The position numbers and the translations under genes were made by a program. A stretch of 64,000 nucleotides of DNA from Microbacterium sp. LWH7-1.2 (GTDB lineage: Bacteria > Actinomycetota > Actinomycetes > Actinomycetales > Microbacteriaceae), in the NCBI RefSeq assembly GCF_038397755.1, contig NZ_CP151637.1, forward strand, positions 1,798,001 through 1,862,000, written 5' to 3'. Shown here one piece after another: positions 1 to 8,611 of this stretch. Each line of letters starts with the position of its first letter. Within the stretch, counting starts at the first letter, position 1. The notes under the pieces are model-generated. The model was not told the DNA's origin and ran no database searches. It saw only the letters and a list, made by a program, of their open reading frames with translations.

Positions 1-252
1 GCCGTTCTGCGTGATCGGGGCGTCGATGAGGGCGGCGAGACCGACGGCGAGCCCCAGGAGATAGAGGATCGGCTGGCCGAGCGCCCCGACGATGATGGTC
101 CAGCCGTACGCGCGCATCGCGCGCAGCATGTGCTCGGTGACGTACCAGGTGCCCAGGGCGCGGGGCTTGCGGCCCCAGCGCATCGCCTCTTCGCGCAGCT
201 CGTCGAGCGTCGGCTGCACGCGTGTCGGGGCGCCTTCGGAGGGGAGGCTCAT
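1..252 (-). CDS. ABC-2 type transporter permease, N-terminal part
   Basis: The first 84 codons of a gene that runs off the window edge. Translation gives a polar N-terminus of about 45 residues containing LDELREEAMRWGRKPRALG, then a hydrophobic segment (AYGWTIIVGALGQPILYLLG) that starts the membrane domain. The ATG overlaps the TGA of the upstream ATPase gene (ATGA), so the two are translationally coupled and should form one exporter. This is the usual layout of DrrA/DrrB or NodI/NodJ-like drug or polysaccharide exporters. The substrate cannot be read from the sequence, and the C-terminus is outside the window. Confidence 0.8.
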   Translation of the reverse strand, partial: MSLPSEGAPTRVQPTLDELREEAMRWGRKPRALGTWYVTEHMLRAMRAYGWTIIVGALGQPILYLLGLAVGLAALIDAPITQNG

Positions 253-1190
253 TCGATCAGCGACCTTCCGGTGAGCCGGAGGAAGACGTCCTCGAGGCTC
301 GAGCGGCGCACGAGCGAGGTCAGCGGCGTGAGTCCACGATGCGTCACGGTCTCGAGTGCTGCTTCGCCGTCGCTCGCGTAGACGAGGATGCGGTCGGGCA
401 GCACCTCGACACGGTCGCCGATGCCCTCGAGCTGCGGGGCGACCTGCTCGTTGCGGTCCGAGCCGAAGCGCACCTCGAGCACCTCTCGGCTGGAGTGCTC
501 GCGGATGAGCGAGGCCGGCGTGCCCTCGGCCATGATGCGGCCCTTGTCGACGACGATGAGCCGATCGCAGAGCTGCTCGGCCTCGTCCATGTAGTGCGTG
601 GTGAGCACGAGCGTCGTGCCACGCTCCTTGAGACGGAACAGGCGGTCCCACAGCACATGGCGGGCCTGCGGGTCGAGGCCGGTGGTCGGCTCGTCGAGCA
701 GCAGGATGCGGGGATCGTTGATGAGTCCGCGCGCGATCGTGAGCCGCCGCTTCATGCCGCCCGAGAGCTGCTCGACCTTGCTCTTCGCCTTGTCTTCGAG
801 CTGGGCGAACGCGAGCAGCTCGTCGGCCTTCTGGTGGCACACCTTGCCGGGCAGGCCGAAGTAGCGGCCGTAGATATAGAGGTTCTCGCGCGCGTTGAGC
901 TCGCCGTCGAGGTTGTCCTGCTGGGGCACGACGCCCAGCCGCGACCGGATCTCGGGGCCATAGCGATCGGGGTCGAGCCCGAGGATCTCGAGCTGACCCG
1001 ACGTACGCGTGGAGACCGCGCCCACCATCTTCATCGTCGTGGACTTGCCCGCACCGTTCGGGCCCAGCAGGCCGAACGACTCTCCTGGCGCCACCTCGAA
1101 CGACAGGCCGTCGACGGCGAGGAAATCCGGCTTCCCTTTGACTTTGTAGGCCTTGACGAGGTTCTCGGCGGTGATCACGGGGGCGGGCAC
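249..1190 (-). CDS. ABC transporter ATP-binding protein (DrrA/NodI-like)
   Basis: A 313-residue nucleotide-binding subunit with every expected motif in order: Walker A GPNGAGKST (residues 43-51), Q-loop near 90, signature LSGGMKRR (142-149), Walker B ILLLDE (162-167) and the H-loop in TTHYMDEAEQ. The C-terminal 90 residues resemble the extension of DrrA-type exporter ATPases. It powers the ABC-2 permease whose start codon overlaps its stop. The start is GTG at 1190; a TAGGGT -10-like hexamer lies 6 bp upstream and no good Shine-Dalgarno is seen, so the mRNA may be leaderless. The transported substrate is unknown. Confidence 0.93.
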   Translation of the reverse strand: MPAPVITAENLVKAYKVKGKPDFLAVDGLSFEVAPGESFGLLGPNGAGKSTTMKMVGAVSTRTSGQLEILGLDPDRYGPEIRSRLGVVPQQDNLDGELNARENLYIYGRYFGLPGKVCHQKADELLAFAQLEDKAKSKVEQLSGGMKRRLTIARGLINDPRILLLDEPTTGLDPQARHVLWDRLFRLKERGTTLVLTTHYMDEAEQLCDRLIVVDKGRIMAEGTPASLIREHSSREVLEVRFGSDRNEQVAPQLEGIGDRVEVLPDRILVYASDGEAALETVTHRGLTPLTSLVRRSSLEDVFLRLTGRSLIE

Positions 1191-1248
1191 CGGACTACCC
1201 TAACGCCCTGCTCCGACACCGCCCAGTGGCCAGGACGAACGCGCATCC

Positions 1249-1292
1249 GTCAACGTGAGTTGACACCCCTCCGGCCGTCAACTACGGTTGAC
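1249..1292. promoter_or_regulatory. Two GTCAAC-N4-GTTGAC palindromes (probable operator)
   Basis: Two identical-arm palindromes, GTCAAC-N4-GTTGAC, at 1249-1264 and 1277-1292, centres 28 bp apart, lie in the space between the divergent ATPase gene (start 1190) and the small HTH gene (start 1342). Both contain a TTGAC -35-like word. The arrangement suggests a dimer-binding operator for the adjacent HTH protein or another regulator. Binding is inferred. Confidence 0.6.
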
Positions 1293-1319
1293 ACGGATGC
1301 CGCGGCCCGCGGCATCCGT
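1293..1319. repeat. GGATGC-type perfect palindrome in a 5' leader
   Basis: Arms ACGGATGCCGCGG and CCGCGGCATCCGT are perfectly complementary over 13 bp around one central C. It lies upstream of, not after, any gene: between the operator pair and the HTH start codon. It therefore cannot be a simple 3' terminator. It belongs to the GGATGC family seen throughout the window. Confidence 0.85.
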
Positions 1320-1341
1320 CTCCAGAACGAGAGGCTGCGCG

Positions 1342-1557
1342 ATGAGCGGCGACGAACTGACCACCCTCATCGGGGCGGCAGGCGGTCGCGAGCCGATCGC
1401 GGAGCTGCACCGCCTCGCCGAGGTGCGCCGCGAGCTCGCACGCGCCGAGGAGATCCAGGTGCGCAGGGCCCGCAACCTGGGCTTCTCATGGCAGGCGATC
1501 GCGAGCGCCCTGGGCGTGAGCAGACAGGCCGTCCACAAGAAGTACGGTCGAAGGTAA
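1342..1557 (+). CDS. Small helix-turn-helix DNA-binding protein
   Basis: 71 residues. The C-terminal half, ARNLGFSWQAIASALGVSRQAVHKKYGRR, is a clear helix-turn-helix (recognition helix SRQAVHKKY) of the kind found in short AsnC/HTH_23-like proteins; the N-terminal half is a charged helix (RRELARAEEIQVRRA). ATG 1342 is chosen because GAGAGG lies about 8 bases upstream; an earlier in-frame ATG lies inside the GGATGC palindrome and would only add repeat-encoded residues (MPRPAA). It is followed after 26 bp by a fused ABC exporter and may regulate it. The two palindromes upstream are its most likely binding sites. Confidence 0.8.
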   Translation: MSGDELTTLIGAAGGREPIAELHRLAEVRRELARAEEIQVRRARNLGFSWQAIASALGVSRQAVHKKYGRR

Positions 1558-1583
1558 GCCCCCTTCACGAACGAGGTACACCC

Positions 1584-3572
1584 ATGCCCTCCGCCGATCT
1601 CGACGATGCCCCCGCCGCTTCCCGCGCGGCGCCCCCGGTCTCCCGCGCCCGCCGCGGGCGGCGCGGCAAGGCGGAGGAGGGGCCGCGCGCGACCTTCTCG
1701 CAGCTGCTCCCCTACCTGTTCGAGCACAAGCGCACGCTCGCCGTCGTGGTGGTGCTCAGCATCCTCAGCGCGGGCGCGTCGCTCATCCAGCCGCTGCTCG
1801 TCGGCCAGGTCATCAAGCGCGTGCAGGCAGAGCTCGACCTCGGCCTGCTCGTCTGGGCGCTCGTCGGGTTCGTCGTGCTGGCCTCGCTCATCTCGGGATG
1901 GCAGCACTACCTGCTGCAGCGCACCGGCACCGCCGTGGTGTACTCGAGCCGGCGCCGGCTGATCGCACGCATCCTGCACCTGCCCATCAGCGAGTTCGAC
2001 GCGCGCCGCACCGGCGACCTCGTCTCGCGCGTCGGCAGCGACACGACCCTCCTGTACGCGGCCCTCACCCAAGGTCTCGCGGACTCCGTCGGCAACGCCC
2101 TGCTGTTCGCAGGCGCACTCGTCGCGATGGCCATCATCGACCCGCTCCTGCTCGCGATCATCGTGCTCGTCATCGGCATCTCGGTGCTGGGCGTCGTCGC
2201 CCTCAGCGGTCGCATCCGCACCGCGTCGACCGAGCAGCAGGAGAAAGTAGGCGCCCTCGCTTCGGGCGTCGAGCGCGCCGTCGGCTCCATCCGCACCGTC
2301 CGGGCCTCCGGGGCGACAGCCCGCGAGGTCGCCTCCGTGACCGCGCAGGCGACGGAGGCATACACCGTCGGCGTGCGCATCGCGAAGGTCTCGGCACTCG
2401 TGGTGCCGATCGCCGGCATCGCGCTGCAGGTGTCACTGCTGGTGGTCATCGGACTGGGCGGCTTCCGCGTCGCGACGGGCGCGCTGTCGATCGCGAGCCT
2501 CGTGACCTTCATCATGTTCCTCTTCATGCTGATCGCCCCGCTCGGCTCGTTCTTCGGTGCGATCACGTCGGTGAACCAGGCGCTCGGCGCCCTCGGCCGC
2601 ATTCAGGAGGTGCTCGACCTGCCGGCCGAGTCGCAGGACGACGCCGCCATCGCCGCGCGCGCCGTGAAAGCATCGACGCCGGCGGCGCGCGAGCCCGCCG
2701 CGATCGAGTTCCGCGACGTCCGGTTCCGCTACCCCGAGAACGTCGTGGCCGCGCGGCGCAAGGCAGAGTCCGAAGCGCTGGCCGTGCTCGAGAGCGCGCA
2801 CGTCGACACGTCGACGATCGTGCTCGGCGACGGGGCGGGCGAGACAGGCCCCGACGGAGCGGCGGATGCCCCAGCATCCGTCTCCGCCGATCCCGAGGTG
2901 CTGCGGGGCGTGTCGTTCTCCGTCCCGCGCGGGGCGCGGGTCGCGCTGGTCGGCCCGTCGGGCGCGGGCAAGAGCACCACCCTCGCCCTCATCGAGCGCT
3001 TCTACGACCCGACCGACGGGACGATCCTGCTCGACGGCACGGACGTGAGAGCGCTCGACCGCGATGACCTGCGCGCGCAGCTCGGGTACGTCGAACAGGA
3101 CGCCCCGACCCTGGCCGGAACCATCGGCGACAACCTGCGGCTGGCCTCGCCCGAGGCATCCGATGAGGAGTGCGAGGCTGTGCTCCGCGCGGTCAACCTC
3201 GGTGAGGTGCTCGACCGCAACCCGCTCGGCGTCGACGCGCCGGTCGGCGAGTCGGGCGTGATGCTCTCGGGCGGCGAGCGTCAGCGTCTCGCGATCGCGC
3301 GGGCGCTGCTGGCCGCTCCCCCGATCCTGCTGCTCGACGAGTCGACGTCGTCGCTCGACGGGCTGAACGAGCAGCGCATGCGCGAGGCGATCGACGCGGT
3401 CGCGGCCGGGCGCACGCTCCTCGTGATCGCGCACCGCCTGTCGACCGTCGTCGACAGCGACCACATCGTGGTCATGGAGCACGGCCGGGTCGTCGGCCAG
3501 GGCACGCACTCCGAGCTCGTACAGACCACGCCGCTGTATCGCGATCTCGCGAAGCACCAGCTGCTCGTCTGA
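1584..3572 (+). CDS. ABC transporter, fused permease and ATPase (exporter type)
   Basis: 662 residues: a membrane domain (about 50-330) followed by a nucleotide-binding domain with Walker A GPSGAGKST (near 456-464), signature LSGGERQRL, Walker B ILLLDE and the H-loop in IAHRLS. It is a half-transporter that would act as a dimer in the cytoplasmic membrane, exporting a lipid, drug or peptide; the substrate is unknown. ATG 1584 has GAGG about 8 bases upstream. Oddity: about 50 residues (roughly 386-440, including AARRKAESEALAVLES and a D/G/A-rich stretch) separate the A-loop tyrosine (RFRYP) from the next strand (LRGVSF). These are normally close together, and the insert carries a GGATGC hairpin in its DNA. 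Confidence 0.9.
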   Translation: MPSADLDDAPAASRAAPPVSRARRGRRGKAEEGPRATFSQLLPYLFEHKRTLAVVVVLSILSAGASLIQPLLVGQVIKRVQAELDLGLLVWALVGFVVLASLISGWQHYLLQRTGTAVVYSSRRRLIARILHLPISEFDARRTGDLVSRVGSDTTLLYAALTQGLADSVGNALLFAGALVAMAIIDPLLLAIIVLVIGISVLGVVALSGRIRTASTEQQEKVGALASGVERAVGSIRTVRASGATAREVASVTAQATEAYTVGVRIAKVSALVVPIAGIALQVSLLVVIGLGGFRVATGALSIASLVTFIMFLFMLIAPLGSFFGAITSVNQALGALGRIQEVLDLPAESQDDAAIAARAVKASTPAAREPAAIEFRDVRFRYPENVVAARRKAESEALAVLESAHVDTSTIVLGDGAGETGPDGAADAPASVSADPEVLRGVSFSVPRGARVALVGPSGAGKSTTLALIERFYDPTDGTILLDGTDVRALDRDDLRAQLGYVEQDAPTLAGTIGDNLRLASPEASDEECEAVLRAVNLGEVLDRNPLGVDAPVGESGVMLSGGERQRLAIARALLAAPPILLLDESTSSLDGLNEQRMREAIDAVAAGRTLLVIAHRLSTVVDSDHIVVMEHGRVVGQGTHSELVQTTPLYRDLAKHQLLV

Positions 3573-3706
3573 GCGGGCGGGGCGACAGGCCCCGCATCGC
3601 GGACCGCGTCGGAGATTCAGGAGAAATACCGCCGCGGGGCGGCCTAAGGCTGCGCTGGGACGCATCCTTCCTGAGTTCTCAACGGCCAGCGGCCCCACCG
3701 CGAACA

Positions 3707-3744
3707 GGCGCCCGGCCCCTCTGCCAAGAAGAGGGCCGGGCGCC
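3707..3744. terminator. Strong stem-loop after the ABC exporter gene
   Basis: GGCGCCCGGCCCCTCT pairs with AGAGGGCCGGGCGCC (15 bp, one bulged C) around a short loop. It lies 135 bp after the exporter stop and before the convergent pckG, so it may serve either strand. Confidence 0.7.
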
Positions 3745-3774
3745 GGTCGGTGCGACGGTCACGTCGCGCGGAAG

Positions 3775-3815
3775 CGGATGCCGCGACCCCTGCACAGGCG
3801 GGGCCGGGGCATCCG
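3775..3815 (-). terminator. GGATGC-type stem-loop downstream of pckG
   Basis: CGGATGCCGCGACCCC pairs imperfectly with GGGGCCGGGGCATCCG around a 9-nt loop, starting 8 bp past the pckG stop. Position and stem strength fit a terminator for pckG. The arms carry the GGATGC/GCATCC words common to this window. Confidence 0.65.
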
Positions 3816-3822
3816 GTCTGGC

Positions 3823-5703
3823 TCAGGCGCGCTGCAGGCGGTACCGGAGCGCGGCGAGCTCGGCCCAGAGGGGGGCGGGCACGCGACCGTCGAAGGTGCG
3901 GTAGAACTCCTCGGTGAGGTCGGCCTCGCGCAGCCACGACTGCGGGTCGATGGCGAACAGCTCGTCGAGGTCGGTCTGCGACACCTCGATGCCGTCGAGG
4001 TCGAGGTCCTCGGCGTTCGGCAGGCGGCCGATCGGGCTCTCGATGGCGCCGACCTCGCCCTCGATGCGGCGGATGATCCAGTCGATGACGCGCGAGTTGT
4101 CGCCGAAGCCCGGCCACAGGAACCGGCCGTCCGTGCCCTTGCGGAACCAGTTGACCTGGAACACGCGCGGGGCGCGGTCGAAGCGCAGCTGCTGGCCGAC
4201 CTTCAGCCAGTGGCCGAAGTAGTCGGCCATGTTGTATCCGCAGAACGGCAGCATCGCGAACGGGTCGCGGCGCAGTTCGCCGACCGTGCCCTCTGCCGCG
4301 GCGGTGCGCTCACTCGACACGTTCGAGCCCATGAAGACACCGTGCGTCCAGTCGGTGGCCTCGACCACGAGCGGGACGTTGGTGGCGCGGCGGCCGCCGA
4401 ACAGGATCGCGTCCAGCGGCACGCCCTGCGGCGCGTCCCAGTCATCGGCGATCTGCGGGCACTGGGCCGCGGCGACGGTGAAGCGCGAGTTCGGGTGGGC
4501 GGCGGGACGACCGGATGCCGGGGTCCAGGGGTTGCCCTCCCAGTCGGTGAGCTGCGCCGGCGGCTCGTCGGTGAGGCCCTCCCACCACACGTCGCCGTCC
4601 GGGCGCAGCGCCACGTTCGTGAAGATCGTGTTGCCCCACAGCGTCTCGACCGCGGTGACGTTGGTCGACTCGCCCGTTCCCGGTGCGACGCCGAAGAAGC
4701 CGGCCTCGGGGTTGATGGCCCACAGTCGCCCGTCCTCGCCGGGACGCAGCCACGCGATGTCGTCGCCCAGGGTCTCGACGCGCCAGCCCGGGATCGTGGG
4801 GCGGAGCATGGCGAGGTTCGTCTTGCCGCACGCCGACGGGAACGCCGCCGCGAGGTGGTATGCCCGGCCGGCCGGGTCGATGACGCGGATGAGGAGCATG
4901 TGCTCGGCGAGCCAGCCCTCGTCGCGACCGATGACCGAGGCGATGCGCAGCGCGAAGCACTTCTTCGCGAGGATCGCGTTGCCGCCGTAGCCGGAGCCGT
5001 ACGACCACACCTCGAGCGTGTCGGGGAAGTGCACGATGTACTTCTCGTCGTTGCACGGCCACGCCACGTCGGCCTGGCCCGGCTGCAGCGGGGCGCCGAC
5101 CGAGTGCACGGTCTTGACCCATGGCGCGCCGCCGGCGATCTGCCGCAGCACCTCGGTGCCGACCCGGGTCATGATGCCGATCGACGTGACGGCGTAGGCG
5201 CTGTCGGTGATCTGGACGCCGATGTGCGACAGCGGGCCGCCGACCGGCCCCATCGAGAACGGCACGACGTACATCGTGCGGCCCTTCATCGACCCCTCGA
5301 ACAGCGGCGTGATGGTGGCGCGGATCTCATCGGGCGCGACCCAGTTGTTGGTGGGGCCGGCGTCCTCCTCGCGCTCGGACGCGATGAACGTGCGCGCCTC
5401 GGTGCGCGCAACGTCGCTCGGGTGCGAACGGGCCAGGTACGAACCCGGACGCCACTCCGGATTGAGCTTGATGAGCTTGCCCTCGTCGACCATCTCGCGA
5501 AGCAGCGCGTCGTTCTCGGCACGCGACCCATCGACCCAATGCACCCGCGCCGGCTGCGTCAACGCGGCGATCTCGTCGACCCATGCGCGCAGCGCGGCCA
5601 TGCCCTCGCCCTGAACGGTCGGCGCCTCGCCATACGTCCGGGTGAGGGTGGGACGGGCAGATGTGGAGCCTTCGGTTCGGGTGAAGATGTCGGCAAGGGC
5701 CAT
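3823..5703 (-). CDS. pckG: Phosphoenolpyruvate carboxykinase (GTP)
   Basis: 626 residues, near the usual 600-620 of GTP-dependent PEPCK. It converts oxaloacetate and GTP to PEP, GDP and CO2, the entry step of gluconeogenesis from acetyl-CoA or succinate sources. The nucleotide-binding motif [13 protein letters not shown] is present, as are the substrate-site blocks [17 protein letters not shown] and [17 protein letters not shown] 5703 follows GAGGAG; an upstream in-frame ATG at 5835 would extend into the promoter of the divergent regulator. Divergence from a RamB-like regulator (start 5820) suggests acetate/propionate-responsive control, which is inference. Confidence 0.97.
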   Translation of the reverse strand: MALADIFTRTEGSTSARPTLTRTYGEAPTVQGEGMAALRAWVDEIAALTQPARVHWVDGSRAENDALLREMVDEGKLIKLNPEWRPGSYLARSHPSDVARTEARTFIASEREEDAGPTNNWVAPDEIRATITPLFEGSMKGRTMYVVPFSMGPVGGPLSHIGVQITDSAYAVTSIGIMTRVGTEVLRQIAGGAPWVKTVHSVGAPLQPGQADVAWPCNDEKYIVHFPDTLEVWSYGSGYGGNAILAKKCFALRIASVIGRDEGWLAEHMLLIRVIDPAGRAYHLAAAFPSACGKTNLAMLRPTIPGWRVETLGDDIAWLRPGEDGRLWAINPEAGFFGVAPGTGESTNVTAVETLWGNTIFTNVALRPDGDVWWEGLTDEPPAQLTDWEGNPWTPASGRPAAHPNSRFTVAAAQCPQIADDWDAPQGVPLDAILFGGRRATNVPLVVEATDWTHGVFMGSNVSSERTAAAEGTVGELRRDPFAMLPFCGYNMADYFGHWLKVGQQLRFDRAPRVFQVNWFRKGTDGRFLWPGFGDNSRVIDWIIRRIEGEVGAIESPIGRLPNAEDLDLDGIEVSQTDLDELFAIDPQSWLREADLTEEFYRTFDGRVPAPLWAELAALRYRLQRA

Positions 5704-5780
5704 GGTGTCGCTCCTCGTTGATGCAGATTCGTGCTCTTCCTCTACTTTCGGGTGTAACAGAGAGCTCTTCCCACGAAATC

Positions 5781-5819
5781 TTGTGTCAAGAGTTGCAATT
5801 CTTTCGCTAGCATCAAGGA
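5781..5819. promoter_or_regulatory. Divergent promoter region with TTGCAA palindrome
   Basis: Between pckG and the RamB-like gene. A -10-like TAGCAT (5808-5813) sits 6 bp before ATG 5820, so that mRNA could be leaderless; AAGGA also directly precedes the ATG. TTGCAA at 5793-5798 resembles the core of RamB-type binding sites in corynebacteria and mycobacteria, so autoregulation and pckG control are plausible. Confidence 0.45.
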
Positions 5820-7256
5820 ATGCCCCCCACGTCACTCGAACTGTCGACCCTGGGCCACCGCATCCGTCATCAGCGTCTCGCCCACGGCTACACGCTCGAC
5901 GAGCTCGGAGCGCTGGTCGGGGTCGCCGGAAGCCAGCTCAGCCTCATCGAGAACGGCAAGCGCGAGCCGAAGCTGTCGCTTCTCCAGGCGATCGCCTCGA
6001 CGACCGGCGTCGAGGTCGGCGACCTCCTCTCGGCCGAGCCTCCCAACCGCCGGGCGGCGCTCGAGATCGAGCTGGAGCGCGCGCAGTCGGGTTCGGTCTT
6101 CCGCCAGCTCGGCGTCGCGCCGATCAAGGTGACGAAAGGCATGTCCGACGACACGATCGAATCGATCCTGGGTCTGCACCGCGAGCTGCAGCGACGCGAG
6201 CGCGAGGCGATCGCGACGCCCGAGGAGGCGCGCCGCGCCAACACCGAGCTCCGGCTCATGATGCGCGAGCGCGACAACTACCTCCCCGACATCGAGAAGC
6301 TCGCCGAGAAGCAGCTCAAGGCGGCGGGTCACGTGTCGGGCGCCCTCACGCACCGCACCGTGAGCATCATGGCCGAGAAGCTCGGGTTCGAGCTGATCTA
6401 TGTGAACGACCTCCCCCACTCGACGCGGTCGGTGACCGACCTCGAGCACGGCCGCATCTACCTGCCGCCGGCGTCCATCCCCGGCGGGCACGGCCTGCGG
6501 TCGATGGCGCTGCAGGCGATGGCGCATCGTCTTCTCGGCCACAAGCGCCCGACCGACTACGCGGACTTCCTGCAGCAGCGGCTCGAGATCAACTACTACG
6601 CCGCCTGCTGCCTCATGCCCGAGACGGCATCGGTGTCGTTCCTCCAGCAGGCGAAGAAGGACCGCAATCTCGCCGTAGAGGACTTCCGCGACGCGTTCGG
6701 CGTGACGCACGAAGCGGCCGGCATGCGACTCACCAACCTCGCGACGCACCACCTCGGCATCAAGCTGCACTTCCTGCGCGTCGACGGCTCGGGTGCGATC
6801 TCGCGCGTCTACGAGAACGACGATCTGCCGCTTCCGATGGATGTCACGGGCGCCGTCGACGGCCAGATCGCGTGCCGCAAGTTCTCGGCCCGCGCCGCCT
6901 TCTCGGAGCAGAACCGCACCACCGAGCACTACCAGTACACCGACACGCCCGCCGGCACATACTGGTGCTCGACGCAGACCGGCACCACCGCGGAGGGCGA
7001 GTTCTCGATCACGGTCGGCGTTCCCTTCGACGACGCACGGTGGTTCCGCGGCCGCGAGACGCAGAAGCGCGCGACCTCGACGTGCCCCGACGAATCGTGC
7101 TGCCGTCGCGTCGCCTCCGACGTCTCGGACCGCTGGTCGGGCAAGGCCTGGCCGAGCGCGCGCGTGCACATGCAGATGTTCTCGCCGCTCCCCCGCGGCG
7201 CGTTCCCAGGGGTCGACGACAACGAGGTCTACGACTTTCTCGACCGTCACGCCTGA
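5820..7256 (+). CDS. RamB/ScfR-like XRE-family transcriptional regulator
   Basis: 478 residues. The N-terminus (about 10-66) is an XRE helix-turn-helix ([20 protein letters not shown]) followed by a short linker, a central IrrE-like ImmA/DUF955 domain ([20 protein letters not shown]) and a C-terminal domain with several cysteines ([11 protein letters not shown]). This is the architecture of RamB of corynebacteria/mycobacteria and of short-chain fatty acyl regulators that sense acyl-CoA and control acetate, glyoxylate and propionate genes. Its position divergent from pckG supports a role in switching to gluconeogenic carbon. The ligand and exact targets are not shown by the sequence. Confidence 0.85.
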   Translation: MPPTSLELSTLGHRIRHQRLAHGYTLDELGALVGVAGSQLSLIENGKREPKLSLLQAIASTTGVEVGDLLSAEPPNRRAALEIELERAQSGSVFRQLGVAPIKVTKGMSDDTIESILGLHRELQRREREAIATPEEARRANTELRLMMRERDNYLPDIEKLAEKQLKAAGHVSGALTHRTVSIMAEKLGFELIYVNDLPHSTRSVTDLEHGRIYLPPASIPGGHGLRSMALQAMAHRLLGHKRPTDYADFLQQRLEINYYAACCLMPETASVSFLQQAKKDRNLAVEDFRDAFGVTHEAAGMRLTNLATHHLGIKLHFLRVDGSGAISRVYENDDLPLPMDVTGAVDGQIACRKFSARAAFSEQNRTTEHYQYTDTPAGTYWCSTQTGTTAEGEFSITVGVPFDDARWFRGRETQKRATSTCPDESCCRRVASDVSDRWSGKAWPSARVHMQMFSPLPRGAFPGVDDNEVYDFLDRHA

Positions 7257-7270
7257 GGATGGCAGGACGG

Positions 7271-7297
7271 ACGGATGCCGCGGGCCGAGGCATCCGT
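7271..7297. terminator. GGATGC-type bidirectional terminator
   Basis: ACGGATGCCGCGG pairs with CCGAGGCATCCGT (one mismatch) across 1 nt. It lies in the 46-bp gap between two convergent genes, so it probably ends both transcripts. Confidence 0.75.
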
Positions 7298-7302
7298 CGC
7301 CT

Positions 7303-8382
7303 TTATGCCGTGATGAAGTCGCGGTAGCGGTCGAGCGCGGCCGCGACCTCCTCATCCGTCGCGGCGCCGGGCGTGAACAGCTCGGGCACCGGGGATTCCG
7401 CGTGGCGGCCGACCGCCAGGGAATGCGTCCACACGCCGACGGCTTCGCCGCGCGCGACGAGGATCGGCCGCACGATGCCGTTCATGCTCGGTCCGATGGC
7501 GCGCAGGAATTCCGGCGCACACGGCACGGTGCGGTCGACGTACGACAGGTAGTACTCCTCGAACGGCGGCAGCGCGACGACCTCCGGGGCCGCGGCGCTG
7601 CGGCGCGGCGCGGGCCCCGCGACGACGTACTGCGGCTCGGGTTCGTCGGCGACGACACGGACGCGATCGGATGCCGCCTCCGCCGCCGCGCGCGATATCC
7701 CGAGCGGAAGCCCGGTCCACCACGCGAAGTCCCGCGCGCCGGCGGGCCCGTGCGAGGCGATGTAGCGGACGAAGAACTCCGCCATCGGATCCGCCGGGGT
7801 CGCAGCATCCGTGATCCACTCGTCGGCCAGCACGAAGAACTGCTCGCGCGTCGGCCCCTTCTCCCGCGGCACGACCGGCCCCTGGCACAGCACGACCCGA
7901 AGAGACAGCGCGACGAGCAGGTGGTAGCCGCGCTGGCGCAGGGTCGAGACGCCGCCCTGCTCCCAGACCTCGAACAGCTCTTTGCGGGTGAGACGGTTGC
8001 CACCGCCGAGCGCGGCGCGGGCGAGACGCTCGGCACGATCGGCCTCGTCGGCGTCGATCCCCTCGTTGCGGTGCACGGCCGCCGCCTGGCGGCGCTGGCG
8101 CTCGGCGGTGAGCGACAGCACCCACGCCATGTCGGCGGTGGGGATCGTGTGAATGGTCCCTCGCATCGTCCACGTGCGGACGATCTCGCCGCGGCCGTAG
8201 GCGGCGTCGACGTCGCGCACCGTCGTTCGGCCCCGCACGCGCGTCGCGAGCGCCCAGCGCCCGCCCCAGAACTCCTGGCTCTGCGTCGCGAGCATGTGTC
8301 GTGCCGCGTCGGCGACGGTCGCCGCGGGCGCGCTCAGGCGATGCGACCGGAGCCGCTCGTTCCGGAGGGTCGAGGCATCCAC
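7303..8382 (-). CDS. Winged-helix DNA-binding protein, AlkZ/YcaQ-like
   Basis: 359 residues of the HTH_42 family, whose characterised members AlkZ and YcaQ are DNA glycosylases that unhook alkylated or crosslinked bases. Family marks seen: an N-terminal LxxHRLxxP block (RSHRLSAPAATV), QSQEFWGGRWALATR with a Q-x-Q triplet like the catalytic QxQ/QxD motif, TWTMRGTIH, and a late ARGEAVGVW strand. Repair activity is inference; many actinobacterial paralogues are uncharacterised. It is convergent with the RamB-like gene and divergent from a small zinc-ribbon gene. Confidence 0.8.
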   Translation of the reverse strand: MDASTLRNERLRSHRLSAPAATVADAARHMLATQSQEFWGGRWALATRVRGRTTVRDVDAAYGRGEIVRTWTMRGTIHTIPTADMAWVLSLTAERQRRQAAAVHRNEGIDADEADRAERLARAALGGGNRLTRKELFEVWEQGGVSTLRQRGYHLLVALSLRVVLCQGPVVPREKGPTREQFFVLADEWITDAATPADPMAEFFVRYIASHGPAGARDFAWWTGLPLGISRAAAEAASDRVRVVADEPEPQYVVAGPAPRRSAAAPEVVALPPFEEYYLSYVDRTVPCAPEFLRAIGPSMNGIVRPILVARGEAVGVWTHSLAVGRHAESPVPELFTPGAATDEEVAAALDRYRDFITA

Positions 8383-8464
8383 CCGCCCATCATGGCCCAG
8401 GCCGCGGACGCGCGGTGTCCGCGACGCACTCCCGGCACCCGAGCCGGGTGCCTATGCTGACGAC

Positions 8465-8605
8465 ATGACGGTGCCCGCCGCGGATGCGCGAATCTGCCCC
8501 ACGTGCGGGGACGCGCTTAATTTCGAGATCCTCGACGACGAGCGGTTCCTCGTCGCCTGGTCGTGCGTGAACTGCGGCCTGATCCGCACCACCGAGCCGG
8601 TATAG
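8465..8605 (+). CDS. Small zinc-ribbon protein
   Basis: 46 residues with two knuckles, CPTCGD (residues 11-14) and CVNCG (34-37), spaced like a rubredoxin/zinc-ribbon fold, with an acidic strand LDDERFLVAWS between them. A structural zinc site is likely; no function can be assigned. TATGCT lies 6 bp before ATG 8465, consistent with a very short leader. The stop is 6 bp before the next start, so the two may be cotranscribed. Confidence 0.6.
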   Translation: MTVPAADARICPTCGDALNFEILDDERFLVAWSCVNCGLIRTTEPV

Positions 8606-8611
8606 CAGTCC

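Noticed and set aside
222..1583. In-frame extension of the fused ABC exporter upstream to position 222
   Set aside because: It runs antisense through the ATPase gene and through the HTH gene. The region has no exporter homology, and ATG 1584 has a good ribosome-binding site.
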